NCBI GenBank assembly: GCA_900550865.1
Contig: URTM01000016.1
Span: forward strand, 1-59,681
Direction: 5' to 3'
DNA: 59,681 bases
Source: an uncultured Dorea sp.
GTDB taxonomy: Bacteria > Bacillota > Clostridia > Lachnospirales > Lachnospiraceae
The notes beneath the pieces were generated by a model, which did not search any database, was not told where the DNA came from, and saw only the letters and a program-made list of their open reading frames with translations. How positions within the stretch are numbered: position 1 is the first letter of the stretch; every line of letters starts with the position of its first letter. Shown here piece after piece: positions 33,348 to 41,732 of this stretch. The position numbers and the translations under genes are program-made.

Positions 33348-33794
33348 TTATTTCTGGTGAGCTGCTTCGTACTCTCTGAAAGCATCTACCTTTGGCTGAG
33401 AAGAGCATCCCGGAACGAATTCGTTTGTCAGGAAAGCGTCTGTTAATTCTTCTCTTAACTTGTTGCCGATTGTGAAAGCTCCCATACATGCGATGTTGGC
33501 ATCGTTGCTGAGACGGGCTCTCTTAGCTGAGTATACATCAGAAAGTAATGCTGCATAAGCACCTTTTACTTTATTAGCTGCGATAGAAACGCCAAGACCT
33601 GTTCCACAGATCAGGATTCCGCGGTCATACTCGCCGGAAGCAACAGCTTCTGCAACTGCAACTGCTGTGTTGGCGTAGATAGGATCTTCGCTTCCGAAGT
33701 CTTTGATCTCTCCGTAACCCTTATCTTCCATAAATTTGATCAGTTCCTCTTTTGCCTGCTGTGCGTTTGGATCACATCCGATTGCGATTTTCAT
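33348..33794 (-). CDS. RpiB/LacA/LacB-family isomerase, probable erythrulose-4-phosphate isomerase type
   Basis: A 148-residue RpiB-fold protein with GCDPNAQQAKEELIKFM at the N-terminus. The usual Asp-His is replaced by Asp-Pro, Cys63 is kept in LICGTGLGVSIAANKVKGAYAAL, and SNDANIACMGAFTIG is present. This pattern resembles EryI/DerI-type proteins, which turn D-erythrulose 4-phosphate into D-erythrose 4-phosphate, rather than housekeeping RpiB. It is downstream of a TIM-like gene, the same pairing as in erythritol catabolism (EryH-EryI). The reaction is inferred from this pairing. AGGAGG precedes the ATG. Confidence 0.75.
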   Translation of the reverse strand: MKIAIGCDPNAQQAKEELIKFMEDKGYGEIKDFGSEDPIYANTAVAVAEAVASGEYDRGILICGTGLGVSIAANKVKGAYAALLSDVYSAKRARLSNDANIACMGAFTIGNKLREELTDAFLTNEFVPGCSSQPKVDAFREYEAAHQK

Positions 33795-33878
33795 AGTGAA
33801 TATCCTCCTTAGATATAAAAATTAAATTGTTTTTTAATGAATTACAGTTTGCTAAAATGTCTTCTATATTAAGAAGCT

Positions 33879-34661
33879 TTATTTTGTGTCATATGCTTTG
33901 ATCGCATCACGGATCAAAGTGTCGAATTTATCTGCCTGCCATGCAGCACGTCCTGTGAACAGTCCGTCGATGGATGGCTGAACGATCAGATCACATGCGT
34001 TGCCAGGATTTACGCTTCCACCGTAAAGTGCCGGAATCTCATCGGCTGCATCGCCGAAGATCTCGCGTAAGGTTGTCTTGATGACTTTGTGCATCTCTTC
34101 TGCATAATCTGCAGAAGCAGGAGTTCCGTTGACTCCGATGGACCATACAGGTTCGTATGCTACCCAGATGTTCTTGGCATCTTCTGCAGATACGCCATGG
34201 AATCCTACCTTTAACTGTGTGCGGAGCACTTCGGCGCTGATGCCGAATTCTTTTTCCTCTGCAGTCTCTCCGATACATAAAAGAGTCTTGAATCCGTGTT
34301 CCAGTGCACAGAGAACTTTCTTATTCTCTTCGATATCTGTCTCGCCGAATACATGACGGCGTTCGGAATGACCGATCATGACAAGTCCGATGCCGGCTTC
34401 CTGTAACATCAGAGGAGAAATCTCTCCGGTAAACTGTCCCTGCTCTTCCCAGCACATGTTCTGTGCACCTAAGCGGATGTTCTTCTGGTCAATGGCTTTT
34501 GAAGCACTGTCCAGAGTTGTATAAGAAGGAATAATGAAAAGTTCGATCTCGTCCCTGCTTATATCTTTTGTAAGGGATTCCAGTTCCTGAAGATAGGAAA
34601 CGGTATCTTTTATGTTTTTGTACATTTTCAAGTTACTTCCAAAAAAAAGTTTTTTACTCAT
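33879..34661 (-). CDS. Triose-phosphate-isomerase-like protein (TpiA or EryH/LerI type)
   Basis: A 260-residue TIM-barrel isomerase with all catalytic residues: Asn10 and Lys12 (GSNLKMYKN), His98 (IGHSERRH) and Glu170 (YEPVWSIG). Departures from housekeeping TIM are LKMYK for WKMN, a loop 6 of SIGVNGTPAS, and FTGRAAW near the C-terminus. These features, plus pairing with an RpiB-like gene and divergence from a tetronate operon, suggest a tetrulose-phosphate isomerase of the EryH/LerI type. Plain DHAP to GAP isomerisation would also serve PdxA2, which makes DHAP. GGAGGG precedes the ATG. Confidence 0.78.
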   Translation of the reverse strand: MSKKLFFGSNLKMYKNIKDTVSYLQELESLTKDISRDEIELFIIPSYTTLDSASKAIDQKNIRLGAQNMCWEEQGQFTGEISPLMLQEAGIGLVMIGHSERRHVFGETDIEENKKVLCALEHGFKTLLCIGETAEEKEFGISAEVLRTQLKVGFHGVSAEDAKNIWVAYEPVWSIGVNGTPASADYAEEMHKVIKTTLREIFGDAADEIPALYGGSVNPGNACDLIVQPSIDGLFTGRAAWQADKFDTLIRDAIKAYDTK

Positions 34662-34705
34662 GATACCCTCCAGTTTCGATATTTTGTTTTTTTTTGCTTG
34701 TTTTG

Positions 34706-34734
34706 ATTATATCTCTAAAATAGAAGAAAAGCAA
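34706..34734 (-). promoter_or_regulatory. Promoter of the TIM-like/RpiB-like operon
   Basis: On the minus strand TTGCTT (34729-34734), 17 bases, TATAAT (34706-34711). CGAAA repeats begin ten bases upstream of its -35, at 34744. Confidence 0.75.
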
Positions 34735-34743
34735 TAATAAAAG

Positions 34744-34768
34744 CGAAAATAAACGAAAGAAAATGAAA
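34744..34768. promoter_or_regulatory. CGAAA repeat cluster 1 (candidate DeoR-family operator)
   Basis: CGAAA at 34744 and 34754 and TGAAA at 34764 are direct repeats ten bases apart, directly upstream of the leftward promoter. They match the motif of the second cluster across the same 307-bp divergent intergenic region. The middle of that region (34770-34875) is A-rich without other recognisable signals. Confidence 0.55.
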
Positions 34769-34877
34769 ATAAAGTCAAAAAAGTGATAAAACCTTAACAA
34801 ACTACTGAAAAATGCACAAAAACTAAAAAATAAATCTATGCAATTGTGATAAAGTTACGGAAAAGTGATAAAAACTA

Positions 34878-34947
34878 TTGCAAAAACGAAAAAAGAAATG
34901 TAAGATATAGACATCGAAACGAAAACATAATCGAAAGCAAAACGAAA
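34878..34947 (+). promoter_or_regulatory. pdxA2 promoter overlapped by CGAAA operator cluster 2
   Basis: TTGCAA (34878-34883), 17 bases, TAAGAT (34901-34906). CGAAA occurs in the spacer (34887) and just after the expected start site at 34915, 34920, 34932 and 34943, the last three 11-12 bases apart, one helical turn. A repressor on these sites would block the promoter. The DeoR-family gene at 39329 is the obvious candidate. Confidence 0.62.
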
Positions 34948-34968
34948 AAGAAAGGAAAGTAAAGAATT

Positions 34969-35988
34969 ATGAGTACACAGTATAAACCAATTACAGCAAT
35001 CACAATGGGAGATCCTGCAGGCATCGGACCTGAGATCGTAGTAGGAACAATGTTAAGCGAAGAAATCCACGACTGCTGCCGTCCGTTCGTAATCGGAAGC
35101 ATTGCAATCATGGAAAGAGCTGCAAAGGTTCTCGGAAAAGAATTAAAATACAACAAGATCGAAGATCCATCAGAAGCAAAATATGAATTCGGAACCGTAG
35201 ACATCATTGAGACAGGTGATTACGATACAGACTCTATCGAATGGGGAAAAGTTCAGGCCCTTGCCGGACAGATGGCAGTTGACTGGATCATGAAATCCAT
35301 CGAACTTGGAGAAGCAGGAAAGATCGATGCAGTTTCTACAGCACCAATCCACAAAGGAGCAATCAAACTGATCGGCGTAAAAGAACCTGGACATACAGAG
35401 ATCTATCAGAATGTAACACATTCTCCATACGCTCTGACAATGTTCTCCTGCCATAAATTAAGAGTATTCTTCGTAAGCCGACATATGTCACTGGTAGATG
35501 CATGTCACTACGCTACAAAAGATGTCATTCTTGAAGATGTCATCAACATTGATAAAGAGTTAAGAAAAGTCGGAATCGAGAATCCACTGATCGCAGTTGC
35601 AGGATTAAATCCACACAACGGAGACAACGGATTATTCGGACGTGAAGAGATCGATGAGATCGAACCTGCAGTAAAAGCTGCTCAGGAAAAAGGAATCAAT
35701 GCAATCGGACCTTGCCCGGCTGACTCTGTATTCCACATTGGAAAATCCGGAAAATTCGATGCAATCCTTTCCTTATATCATGATCAGGGACACATCGCAT
35801 GCAAGACATTAGACTTTGAAAAATCTGTAACACTTACATTCGGACTTCCATTTATCAGAAGTTCTGTAGACCACGGAACAGCATTTGACATTGCAGGTAA
35901 GGGAATTGCAGGATGCATCAGTCTGATCGAGTCTACAAAAGTAGTTGCTGAATATGCAGCAAAACAGCACGAGAAAAAAGAAGCTTAA
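34969..35988 (+). CDS. pdxA2: PdxA2-type 4-phospho-D-threonate/erythronate dehydrogenase
   Basis: A 339-residue homologue of 4-hydroxythreonine-4-phosphate dehydrogenase. It has TMGDPAGIGPEI at the N-terminus, metal-ligand histidine regions (PGHTEIYQN, LYHDQGHIACK) and GLPFIRSSVDHGTAFDIAGKG. Next to a DUF1537 kinase, such proteins are PdxA2: they oxidise and decarboxylate 4-phospho-D-threonate or 4-phospho-D-erythronate to DHAP. No other pyridoxine genes are nearby, which supports the catabolic role. It is first in an operon with the kinase and a KdgT-type permease. GGAAAG precedes the ATG. Confidence 0.88.
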   Translation: MSTQYKPITAITMGDPAGIGPEIVVGTMLSEEIHDCCRPFVIGSIAIMERAAKVLGKELKYNKIEDPSEAKYEFGTVDIIETGDYDTDSIEWGKVQALAGQMAVDWIMKSIELGEAGKIDAVSTAPIHKGAIKLIGVKEPGHTEIYQNVTHSPYALTMFSCHKLRVFFVSRHMSLVDACHYATKDVILEDVINIDKELRKVGIENPLIAVAGLNPHNGDNGLFGREEIDEIEPAVKAAQEKGINAIGPCPADSVFHIGKSGKFDAILSLYHDQGHIACKTLDFEKSVTLTFGLPFIRSSVDHGTAFDIAGKGIAGCISLIESTKVVAEYAAKQHEKKEA

Positions 35989-36018
35989 TCAAAAAGCAAT
36001 AACAAGATAATAACAGAG

Positions 36019-36053
36019 GTACACAAAAGGGATGGCGGATCCCTTTTGTGTAC
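36019..36053 (+). other. 14-bp perfect intercistronic hairpin
   Basis: GTACACAAAAGGGA / TCCCTTTTGTGTAC with loop TGGCGGA lies between pdxA2 and the kinase. There is no T run after it, so mRNA processing or 3' stability of the pdxA2 message is more likely than termination. An in-frame ATG at 36032 lies inside it, an argument for the later kinase start. Confidence 0.8.
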
Positions 36054-36091
36054 GGAGCATATGTGAACGGATAGAAAGAGAGGAATGTGCC

Positions 36092-37432
36092 ATGCCTTTG
36101 ATAGGAGCAGTTGCAGATGACCTGACAGGAGCAACAACGACAGGTGTATTATTAGCGAGATCGAAAGCAAGAACAGCAGTATTTTTTAATGAGGAAGCAG
36201 CACAGAAAGCAAGAGAGACAGCGTCTCTGGATGCGATCCTGATCAGCAGCAACTCAAGACCACTTCCAAAAGAGGAAGCATATGACAAAGTAAAATCAGC
36301 TACCAATGCATTAAAAGCAATGGGCGTAAAATACTTTTCAAAACGTATTGATACAACTTTACGCGGCGGCGTAGGTGTAGAAGTTGATGCAATGTTAGAT
36401 CAGCTGAATGAAGATACAGTGGCAGTTGTCGTACCGGCAATGCCGCAGTCCAGAAGAATCCTGGTTGGCGGATATTCAGTGATCGATGGCGTAGCATTGA
36501 TCAACACACCGGTTGCACAGGATGTGCGTACACCGGTAAAAGAGAATTACATACCAAGACTTCTTGCAGGCCAGACCAGAAGAAAGGTCGGACTGGTTAC
36601 ATTAGATCAGGTTCTGAAAGGAAAAGGCGGAATCAAGGAAGCACTTATAGAAGTAAGAAATGATGGTGCAGGTGTCATCATTGTAGATGCGATCACATTG
36701 GAAGATGTAGATCGGATCGCACAGGCTTGTATCGATCTTGACTGGGACGTAGTCGCAGTGGATCCAGGACCGTTTACTTCAAAACTTGCATACAGAAGAG
36801 GGCTCATTCAGGAAGAACAGCCGAATGTACCTCCAGCAGCAAGTGAAGAAGGAAAGACTGTTTTGATCGCAGCCGGAAGTGCAACACCGGTTACGAAGAA
36901 ACAGATGCAGGTATTATGTGAAGATTCCAGACATGTCAGAATCAGTGTAGAACCAATCCCGCTGATCAATGGTGGAGATGAAGCGTTAGATGAAGCATTC
37001 AAAGCTGTGAACAAAGCAGTCGAGCTGATCGAAAGCAGCAGGCAGCCAAGAGCAATCCTGTTCGAGACAGCACTTCACGGAGACCTTTTAAATCTGGATG
37101 AAGAAGATAAAAAACGTGGCTATGCAGGCGGAATGAGTGCAAACCGTATCAATGCCGGACTTGGAACCATTATCTCACAGGTACTGGAACAGGTAGGAAG
37201 AGAAAAGGTAGCCGGTCTGTATACTACAGGTGGTGACACGATGGTAAATGTATGCTATCAGCTTGGAGTCGAGTGCATCGAAGTGATGGACTACGTAATT
37301 CCACAGACAGATGTCGGAAGATTAGTTGGAAAATATGACGGACTTCCGGTCGTAGGAAAGGGCGGACTTACAGGTAATGACAATACAGCCTGCGATATCG
37401 TTGAACGTCTGTTTAAAGAATCGGCAAGATAG
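36092..37432 (+). CDS. dtnK: Four-carbon acid-sugar kinase (DUF1537 family)
   Basis: A 446-residue kinase of the former DUF1537 family that phosphorylates D-threonate, D-erythronate or similar acids at C4. The N-terminal substrate domain begins GAVADDLTGATTTGVLLARS, with SKRIDTTLRGGVGVE and VVPAMPQSRR. The C-terminal nucleotide domain has ALHGDLLNL and TTGGDTMVNVCYQLG. The ATG at 36092 is chosen for its GAGAGG site; an earlier ATG at 36032 lies in a hairpin. With PdxA2 it completes a tetronate to DHAP route. Specificity for threonate or erythronate cannot be read by eye, so the symbol is tentative. Confidence 0.87.
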   Translation: MPLIGAVADDLTGATTTGVLLARSKARTAVFFNEEAAQKARETASLDAILISSNSRPLPKEEAYDKVKSATNALKAMGVKYFSKRIDTTLRGGVGVEVDAMLDQLNEDTVAVVVPAMPQSRRILVGGYSVIDGVALINTPVAQDVRTPVKENYIPRLLAGQTRRKVGLVTLDQVLKGKGGIKEALIEVRNDGAGVIIVDAITLEDVDRIAQACIDLDWDVVAVDPGPFTSKLAYRRGLIQEEQPNVPPAASEEGKTVLIAAGSATPVTKKQMQVLCEDSRHVRISVEPIPLINGGDEALDEAFKAVNKAVELIESSRQPRAILFETALHGDLLNLDEEDKKRGYAGGMSANRINAGLGTIISQVLEQVGREKVAGLYTTGGDTMVNVCYQLGVECIEVMDYVIPQTDVGRLVGKYDGLPVVGKGGLTGNDNTACDIVERLFKESAR

Positions 37433-37496
37433 CATCGGGGGATACCATCCTGATCATAAACGTTAAACGCATCATAAAGAGAAAAGGAGAGAGAAA

Positions 37497-38531
37497 ATGA
37501 GCGAAGAAAAAACACAGGTTCAGAATAAAAGAAAAGATTTAGACATTCTGAATAAAATGAAAAACCTCCCGGGAGGTCTGGTAATCATCCCATTGGTAAT
37601 CGCGGTTGTACTTGCAACATTTGTACCACAGGTATTCCAGATCGGTGGATATGTAACAGCACTTTTCTATGAAGGAAATGCATGTATGATGGGATTCTTC
37701 CTGATCGTATGTGGATCTATGATCGACATCAAACAGGTAGGTATGCCGCTTTACAAAGGTGTAATTATGACAGGTACCAAGTTCTTACTTGGAGTTATCG
37801 TTGGTCTCATTGTTGGTAAGATCTGCGGACCAGAAGGATTCCTCGGAATCGCACCATTTGTATTAATTGCAACAATTACAAACTCAAATGGATCACTGTA
37901 CATTTCCCTTTCTTCACAGTTCGGAAATGCAACAGATACAGGAGCTATCTCAATCCTGTCACTGAATGACGGACCATTCTTCACACTGATCGCTCTTGGT
38001 GCAACAGGACTTGCAAATATCCCGATCAAATCCCTGATCGCAGTATTAGTTCCACTGCTTATCGGATTTATCTGGGGAAATCTTGACAAAGGATTCCGTG
38101 ATGCCTGCAAGACAGCTCAGCCGATCGTAACATTCTTCATGACCATTTCCATTGGTGCGAAGACAGATATCAAGACAATCCTGACAGCAGGAGCTTACGG
38201 TATCGTACTTGGACTGATCTCTGCAGCAACAGCAGTTATCTTCTTCTTCGTGATCAACCTTCTTCTTCCAAAGAAGGAAAGAAATGCGATGGGTGCAGCT
38301 ATCGGTACAACAGCTCTGAACTCAGCTATGACACCTGCAGCAGTTGCAGAAGCTGACCCTTCCATGGAAGGTATGGTAAGTATGGCAACAGCACAGTGCG
38401 CTACAGCATCTATCATTACACTGTTCCTCTGCCCATTCATTACAGCAGCATTTGATAAATGGATGCAGAAGAGACAGAAAGGTATCTACAGTCCGGAAGG
38501 ATGGGCTTACGATAAAGTAAAAGCAAACTAA
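37497..38531 (+). CDS. kdgT: KdgT-family sugar-acid permease
   Basis: A 344-residue membrane protein with about ten hydrophobic segments, of the 2-keto-3-deoxygluconate:proton symporter family. Landmarks are MKNLPGGLVIIPLVIAVVLAT, LIVCGSMIDIKQVG, ATITNSNGSLYISLSSQFGNATDTGAISILSLNDGPFFT and GTTALNSAMTPAAVAEADP. In this operon the cargo is more likely the tetronate used by the DUF1537 kinase and PdxA2 than KDG. A terminator follows. Confidence 0.85.
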   Translation: MSEEKTQVQNKRKDLDILNKMKNLPGGLVIIPLVIAVVLATFVPQVFQIGGYVTALFYEGNACMMGFFLIVCGSMIDIKQVGMPLYKGVIMTGTKFLLGVIVGLIVGKICGPEGFLGIAPFVLIATITNSNGSLYISLSSQFGNATDTGAISILSLNDGPFFTLIALGATGLANIPIKSLIAVLVPLLIGFIWGNLDKGFRDACKTAQPIVTFFMTISIGAKTDIKTILTAGAYGIVLGLISAATAVIFFFVINLLLPKKERNAMGAAIGTTALNSAMTPAAVAEADPSMEGMVSMATAQCATASIITLFLCPFITAAFDKWMQKRQKGIYSPEGWAYDKVKAN

Positions 38532-38566
38532 TCTGAAATAGCAATACAAGTAGTACAAACATTTCC

Positions 38567-38602
38567 AGTCCTTTTATATGTCAAAGTATAAAAGGACTTT
38601 TC
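38567..38602 (+). terminator. Terminator of the tetronate operon
   Basis: A perfect 12-bp stem AGTCCTTTTATA / TATAAAAGGACT, loop TGTCAAAG, then TTTT. Confidence 0.88.
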
Positions 38603-38654
38603 TAAAAAAGAGGTAAATAAAATAAACGCTAAAAACAACGGGAGGTAATGTTAA

Positions 38655-39221
38655 ATGAGTACAGTAGAAAAAGAGACAACTGGATCAGTAATTCCAAATG
38701 CGGCAACAGAAAAAGTGACAGAGAATAAGATGACGGTCAATATGACAAAAGAAGCATTGTATGATTTCCTTTTGTTCCATGCATATTCCAAATTCAGTGG
38801 TTTTCTGGTCAATATCCTTGGACTTGCAATCGTTTTTATGGGAATCTTTTCTTATACAACAGGAAGGGTAAATGGTGTGGGGGCAACACTTTATCTTGCT
38901 GCGGCAGCACTGTTCCTCAGCGGTACACCGATTCAGCTTAAGATGCGGGCAAAAAAACAGGTTGTTATAAATAAAGAATATAATTCACCGGCAGAGTATA
39001 CGTTTTCGGAAGCTGGTATTATGATAAAGCAGAACGGAGAGAGCAGAACCTATGAATGGGATCATATCGAGAGAGCGGTAGTGACACCGAAGACGATTGG
39101 AATCTATTATGCACCGGAATGTGCAATGATCCTTCCGAAACAGGATTTTGGAGACCAGTTTGTACCGATATTTACCATCATCGCCACACAGCTTGGACAG
39201 AGTAAGGTGAGAATGAGATAA
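38655..39221 (+). CDS. YcxB-like membrane protein
   Basis: A 188-residue protein with two hydrophobic segments (about residues 50-70 and 76-95). A soluble C-terminal part reads KEYNSPAEYTFSEAGIMIKQNGESRTYEWDHIERAVVTPKTIGIYYAPECAMILPK, a YcxB-type beta-rich domain. Function unknown. It is separated from the tetronate operon by a terminator, and GGGAGG precedes the ATG. It lies between that operon and the DeoR gene and may be an independent transcription unit. Confidence 0.65.
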   Translation: MSTVEKETTGSVIPNAATEKVTENKMTVNMTKEALYDFLLFHAYSKFSGFLVNILGLAIVFMGIFSYTTGRVNGVGATLYLAAAALFLSGTPIQLKMRAKKQVVINKEYNSPAEYTFSEAGIMIKQNGESRTYEWDHIERAVVTPKTIGIYYAPECAMILPKQDFGDQFVPIFTIIATQLGQSKVRMR

Positions 39222-39267
39222 CAGTGAAAATATCGGAATTGTTTTGAAAAAGGAAATGGCTGTGTGC

Positions 39268-39295
39268 TTGACAATATAAACAGATAGTGTAAACT
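39268..39295 (+). promoter_or_regulatory. Promoter of the DeoR/FadR regulator pair
   Basis: TTGACA, 16 bases, TAAACT, about 35 bases before the ATG. Confidence 0.65.
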
Positions 39296-39328
39296 TATTT
39301 ATTAAGAGATAGTTGCAGGGAGGCAGCC

Positions 39329-40096
39329 ATGGAAGAACGTAGAAATGAGATATTAAGAGAACTTGACAGAAAAGGAAAAGTAAAGGTAACAGATCTGAGC
39401 AGGGAATTCGGATGCTCGGAAGTGACGATCAGGAATGATATCAAAGCGATGGATATAGAAGGATTGTTGAAGCGAACCCATGGCGGAGCGGTGAAGCTGG
39501 AAACGGCAGAAACTGAAAGCGGAAGATATTCGACAGAATCCCTCTACCGGAATGTCGCACAGAAAAAGCAGATTGCGGAAATGGCTTATGATTTTCTGGA
39601 AGACCGGGATACGATCATCATCGATGATGCATCGACCAGTTTTTACCTTGCCAGGGAAATCCGGAACCATCCGGAAAAAAGGATTGCAGTTGTGACCAAT
39701 TCCCTGATCACCGGAAATGAGCTGGCGGGAGTTGGACATGTGGAACTCTTTATGATCGGAGGCTATGTGACGGGACATCTTGCGGCAACAATGGGGGATG
39801 TGGCAATTCAGAATATGTCAAAGTTCCATGTGGATAAAGCATTTATCGGTGTTCACAGTATTAATTTTAATGTGGGTCTTACCTCCATTGCCACGCCACA
39901 GATGGAAGTGAAAAAAGCAATCATGAAAGCGGCAGAGAAAGTATATGTACTTGCAGACAGCAGTAAATTCGGAGGCGGCTATCTGTCTGTAATCTGTCCG
40001 ACAAATGAAGTATATAAGATTATTACAGATGACGGAGTTTCCAGAGAGAATATCCGGAAAGCGGAAGAACTGGACGTTCCATTAGTGATTGCATAG
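39329..40096 (+). CDS. DeoR/GlpR-family transcriptional regulator
   Basis: A 255-residue regulator with the N-terminal DeoR helix-turn-helix (RRNEILRELDRKGKVKVTDLSREFGCSEVTIRNDIKAME-like, residues 4-43, wing LKRTHGGAV) and a C-terminal sugar-phosphate sensor domain of the DeoRC type (IIIDDASTSFYLAREI, VVTNSLITGNEL, ADSSKFGG). Proteins of this family repress sugar operons and are released by phosphorylated sugars. The tetronate and tetrulose operons about 4 kb upstream carry CGAAA direct repeats that could be its sites. It is followed 15 bases later by a FadR-type gene. Confidence 0.9.
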   Translation: MEERRNEILRELDRKGKVKVTDLSREFGCSEVTIRNDIKAMDIEGLLKRTHGGAVKLETAETESGRYSTESLYRNVAQKKQIAEMAYDFLEDRDTIIIDDASTSFYLAREIRNHPEKRIAVVTNSLITGNELAGVGHVELFMIGGYVTGHLAATMGDVAIQNMSKFHVDKAFIGVHSINFNVGLTSIATPQMEVKKAIMKAAEKVYVLADSSKFGGGYLSVICPTNEVYKIITDDGVSRENIRKAEELDVPLVIA

Positions 40097-40111
40097 TGGG
40101 AGAAGATTCAG

Positions 40112-40798
40112 ATGGAAAAACAGCAGAAAGCTTATAAAGGTGTCATAGATTATTTTAAACAGAAGATCATAGAGGGGAAACTTCGTCCGGGGGAGAAGCT
40201 GCCGCCGGAGAGGGATATCGCAGAACAGTTGAGCGTAAGCCGTAATTCGGTGCGGGAAGCAATTCGTATCATGGACATGACGGGAGTGATCTCTTCGCAG
40301 CAGGGTTCGGGAAATTACATCACATGTGAATTTCAGAAGAGTCTTGCAGAGACCATGACCATGATGTTTGCCATGGACCAGATTAATTATAAGCAGATCA
40401 GCCAGATCCGGCAGGCGTTGGAACGTCTGGCTTTTTCGCTTGCTATAGAATGTGCTTCAAAAGAGCAGATCACGGAGATGGAAGAGGCGGTAAAAGAACT
40501 GGATCAGAGTGAAAATGACGAGAAGAATGTAGTACTTGATAAGAAGATTCATTTTACACTGGCACAAAGTTCGGGAAACATACTGGTACTCGATTTCCTG
40601 GAGGCATGTTCCGGGGTGATCGATATGTTCATTAAAGATGTAAGGGAGAAACTTCTGAGAACAGGAGTTACGAAAGACCGGCTGAATCAGTGCCATAGAA
40701 CACTGGTAGAAGCATTGAAAGAAAAAGATGAAGAAAAAGGTCTGGAAGCATTAGAAGAACATTTCCGTATGATCGATCAGGTCCTTGATCGGGTATAA
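40112..40798 (+). CDS. FadR-subfamily GntR regulator (FCD domain)
   Basis: A 228-residue regulator with a GntR winged helix (GKLRPGEKLPPERDIAEQLSVSRNSVREAIRIMDMTGVISSQQGSGNYI) and a helical FCD domain (QIRQALERLAFSLAIECAS, DKKIHFTLAQSSGN, NQCHRTLVEALKEKD, His region for metal/ligand). It is co-transcribed with the DeoR-type gene. Sugar acids are usual effectors, so it may sense tetronate while the DeoR protein senses a sugar phosphate; this is inference. No terminator was seen in the 160 bases that follow. Confidence 0.88.
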   Translation: MEKQQKAYKGVIDYFKQKIIEGKLRPGEKLPPERDIAEQLSVSRNSVREAIRIMDMTGVISSQQGSGNYITCEFQKSLAETMTMMFAMDQINYKQISQIRQALERLAFSLAIECASKEQITEMEEAVKELDQSENDEKNVVLDKKIHFTLAQSSGNILVLDFLEACSGVIDMFIKDVREKLLRTGVTKDRLNQCHRTLVEALKEKDEEKGLEALEEHFRMIDQVLDRV

Positions 40799-40899
40799 GA
40801 ATACCGGGGCGGAAGAATGAGCCGGAATATGAATCATCGTGTGTCTGGATGAAGCTGATGACGGCGGGTTCTGTAGGTGAAGTTTCTTTTTGTTTTGGT

Positions 40900-40926
40900 A
40901 CATTTTAGAGGCCGTATCATAATTTA
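40900..40926 (+). promoter_or_regulatory. Sigma-K-like promoter of the CwlC-type amidase
   Basis: AC (40900-40901), 16 bases, then CATAATTTA (40918-40926), which fits the Bacillus sigma-K pattern AC-N16-CATANNNTA exactly. A poor sigma-A reading of the same bases (TTGGTA, 17, CATAAT) is possible. Confidence 0.6.
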
Positions 40927-40958
40927 TATATGAAAGAATAATCTGAAGGAGGCATCTT

Positions 40959-41732
40959 ATGGCATATTCGATCATGCTGGATGCCGGTCACGGCGGTGCA
41001 AGAGATCCGGGGGCTGTATACGAAGGACGCCAGGAAAAGGATGATAATCTGAGACTGGTACTTGCGGTCGGAGAAATTTTGTCAGACAGAGGGATTGATG
41101 TGGAGTATACCAGAACGACGGATGTCTATGAGACACCGTATGAAAAAGCGATGAAAGCCAATAACGCGGGTGTAGACTTTTTTATTTCTATCCATAGAAA
41201 TTCGTTTCCTGTCGATAATGAGGTGGAAGGTGTCGAAAGTCTGGTCTATGATCTGTCAGGCTTAAAATACGAAATGGCGCAGAATATTAATGAACAGTTA
41301 GAAGGTGTTGGCTTTGTGAATCTGGGGGTGAAAGCAAGACCGAATCTTGTAGTACTGAAGCGTACAAAGATGCCGGCGGTACTGGTGGAAGCCGGATTCA
41401 TTAACTCCAATACGGATAATCAGCTGTTTGACGATAATTTTGAAGATATCGCACAGGCAATTGCAGACGGAATTCTGGATACTCTGGAGAGCAATGGTCT
41501 GATCCGGGGAGAAAAAGTTCCGGTATACCGTGTGCAGGTAGGCCTGTTCCGGAATCAGCGGTATGCGAACCGCCTGCTGAACGAATTGCTGGAACAGGAA
41601 TATCCGGCGTACATTGACCGGTCCGGACCGTATCACCGGGTATATGTGGGAGAATTCGATAACTTAAATGATGCGGTGCAGATGGAGTGGCGCCTGAAAC
41701 GCGCAGGGTATCAGACGCTGATCGTACAGTGA
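40959..41732 (+). CDS. cwlC: CwlC-like N-acetylmuramoyl-L-alanine amidase with SPOR domain
   Basis: A 257-residue zinc amidase. The amidase_3 domain covers about residues 3-175 with His11 (DAGHGG), Glu26, His79 (SIHRNS) and catalytic Glu144 (VEAGFINS). A SPOR peptidoglycan-binding domain covers about 190-257 (VYRVQVGLFRNQRYANRLLNELL ... YRVYVGEFDNLNDAVQ-like). There is no signal peptide. That is the architecture of Bacillus CwlC, a mother-cell enzyme that digests the sporangium wall from inside late in sporulation. The sigma-K-like promoter fits this. GAAGGAGG precedes the ATG. Confidence 0.88.
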   Translation: MAYSIMLDAGHGGARDPGAVYEGRQEKDDNLRLVLAVGEILSDRGIDVEYTRTTDVYETPYEKAMKANNAGVDFFISIHRNSFPVDNEVEGVESLVYDLSGLKYEMAQNINEQLEGVGFVNLGVKARPNLVVLKRTKMPAVLVEAGFINSNTDNQLFDDNFEDIAQAIADGILDTLESNGLIRGEKVPVYRVQVGLFRNQRYANRLLNELLEQEYPAYIDRSGPYHRVYVGEFDNLNDAVQMEWRLKRAGYQTLIVQ

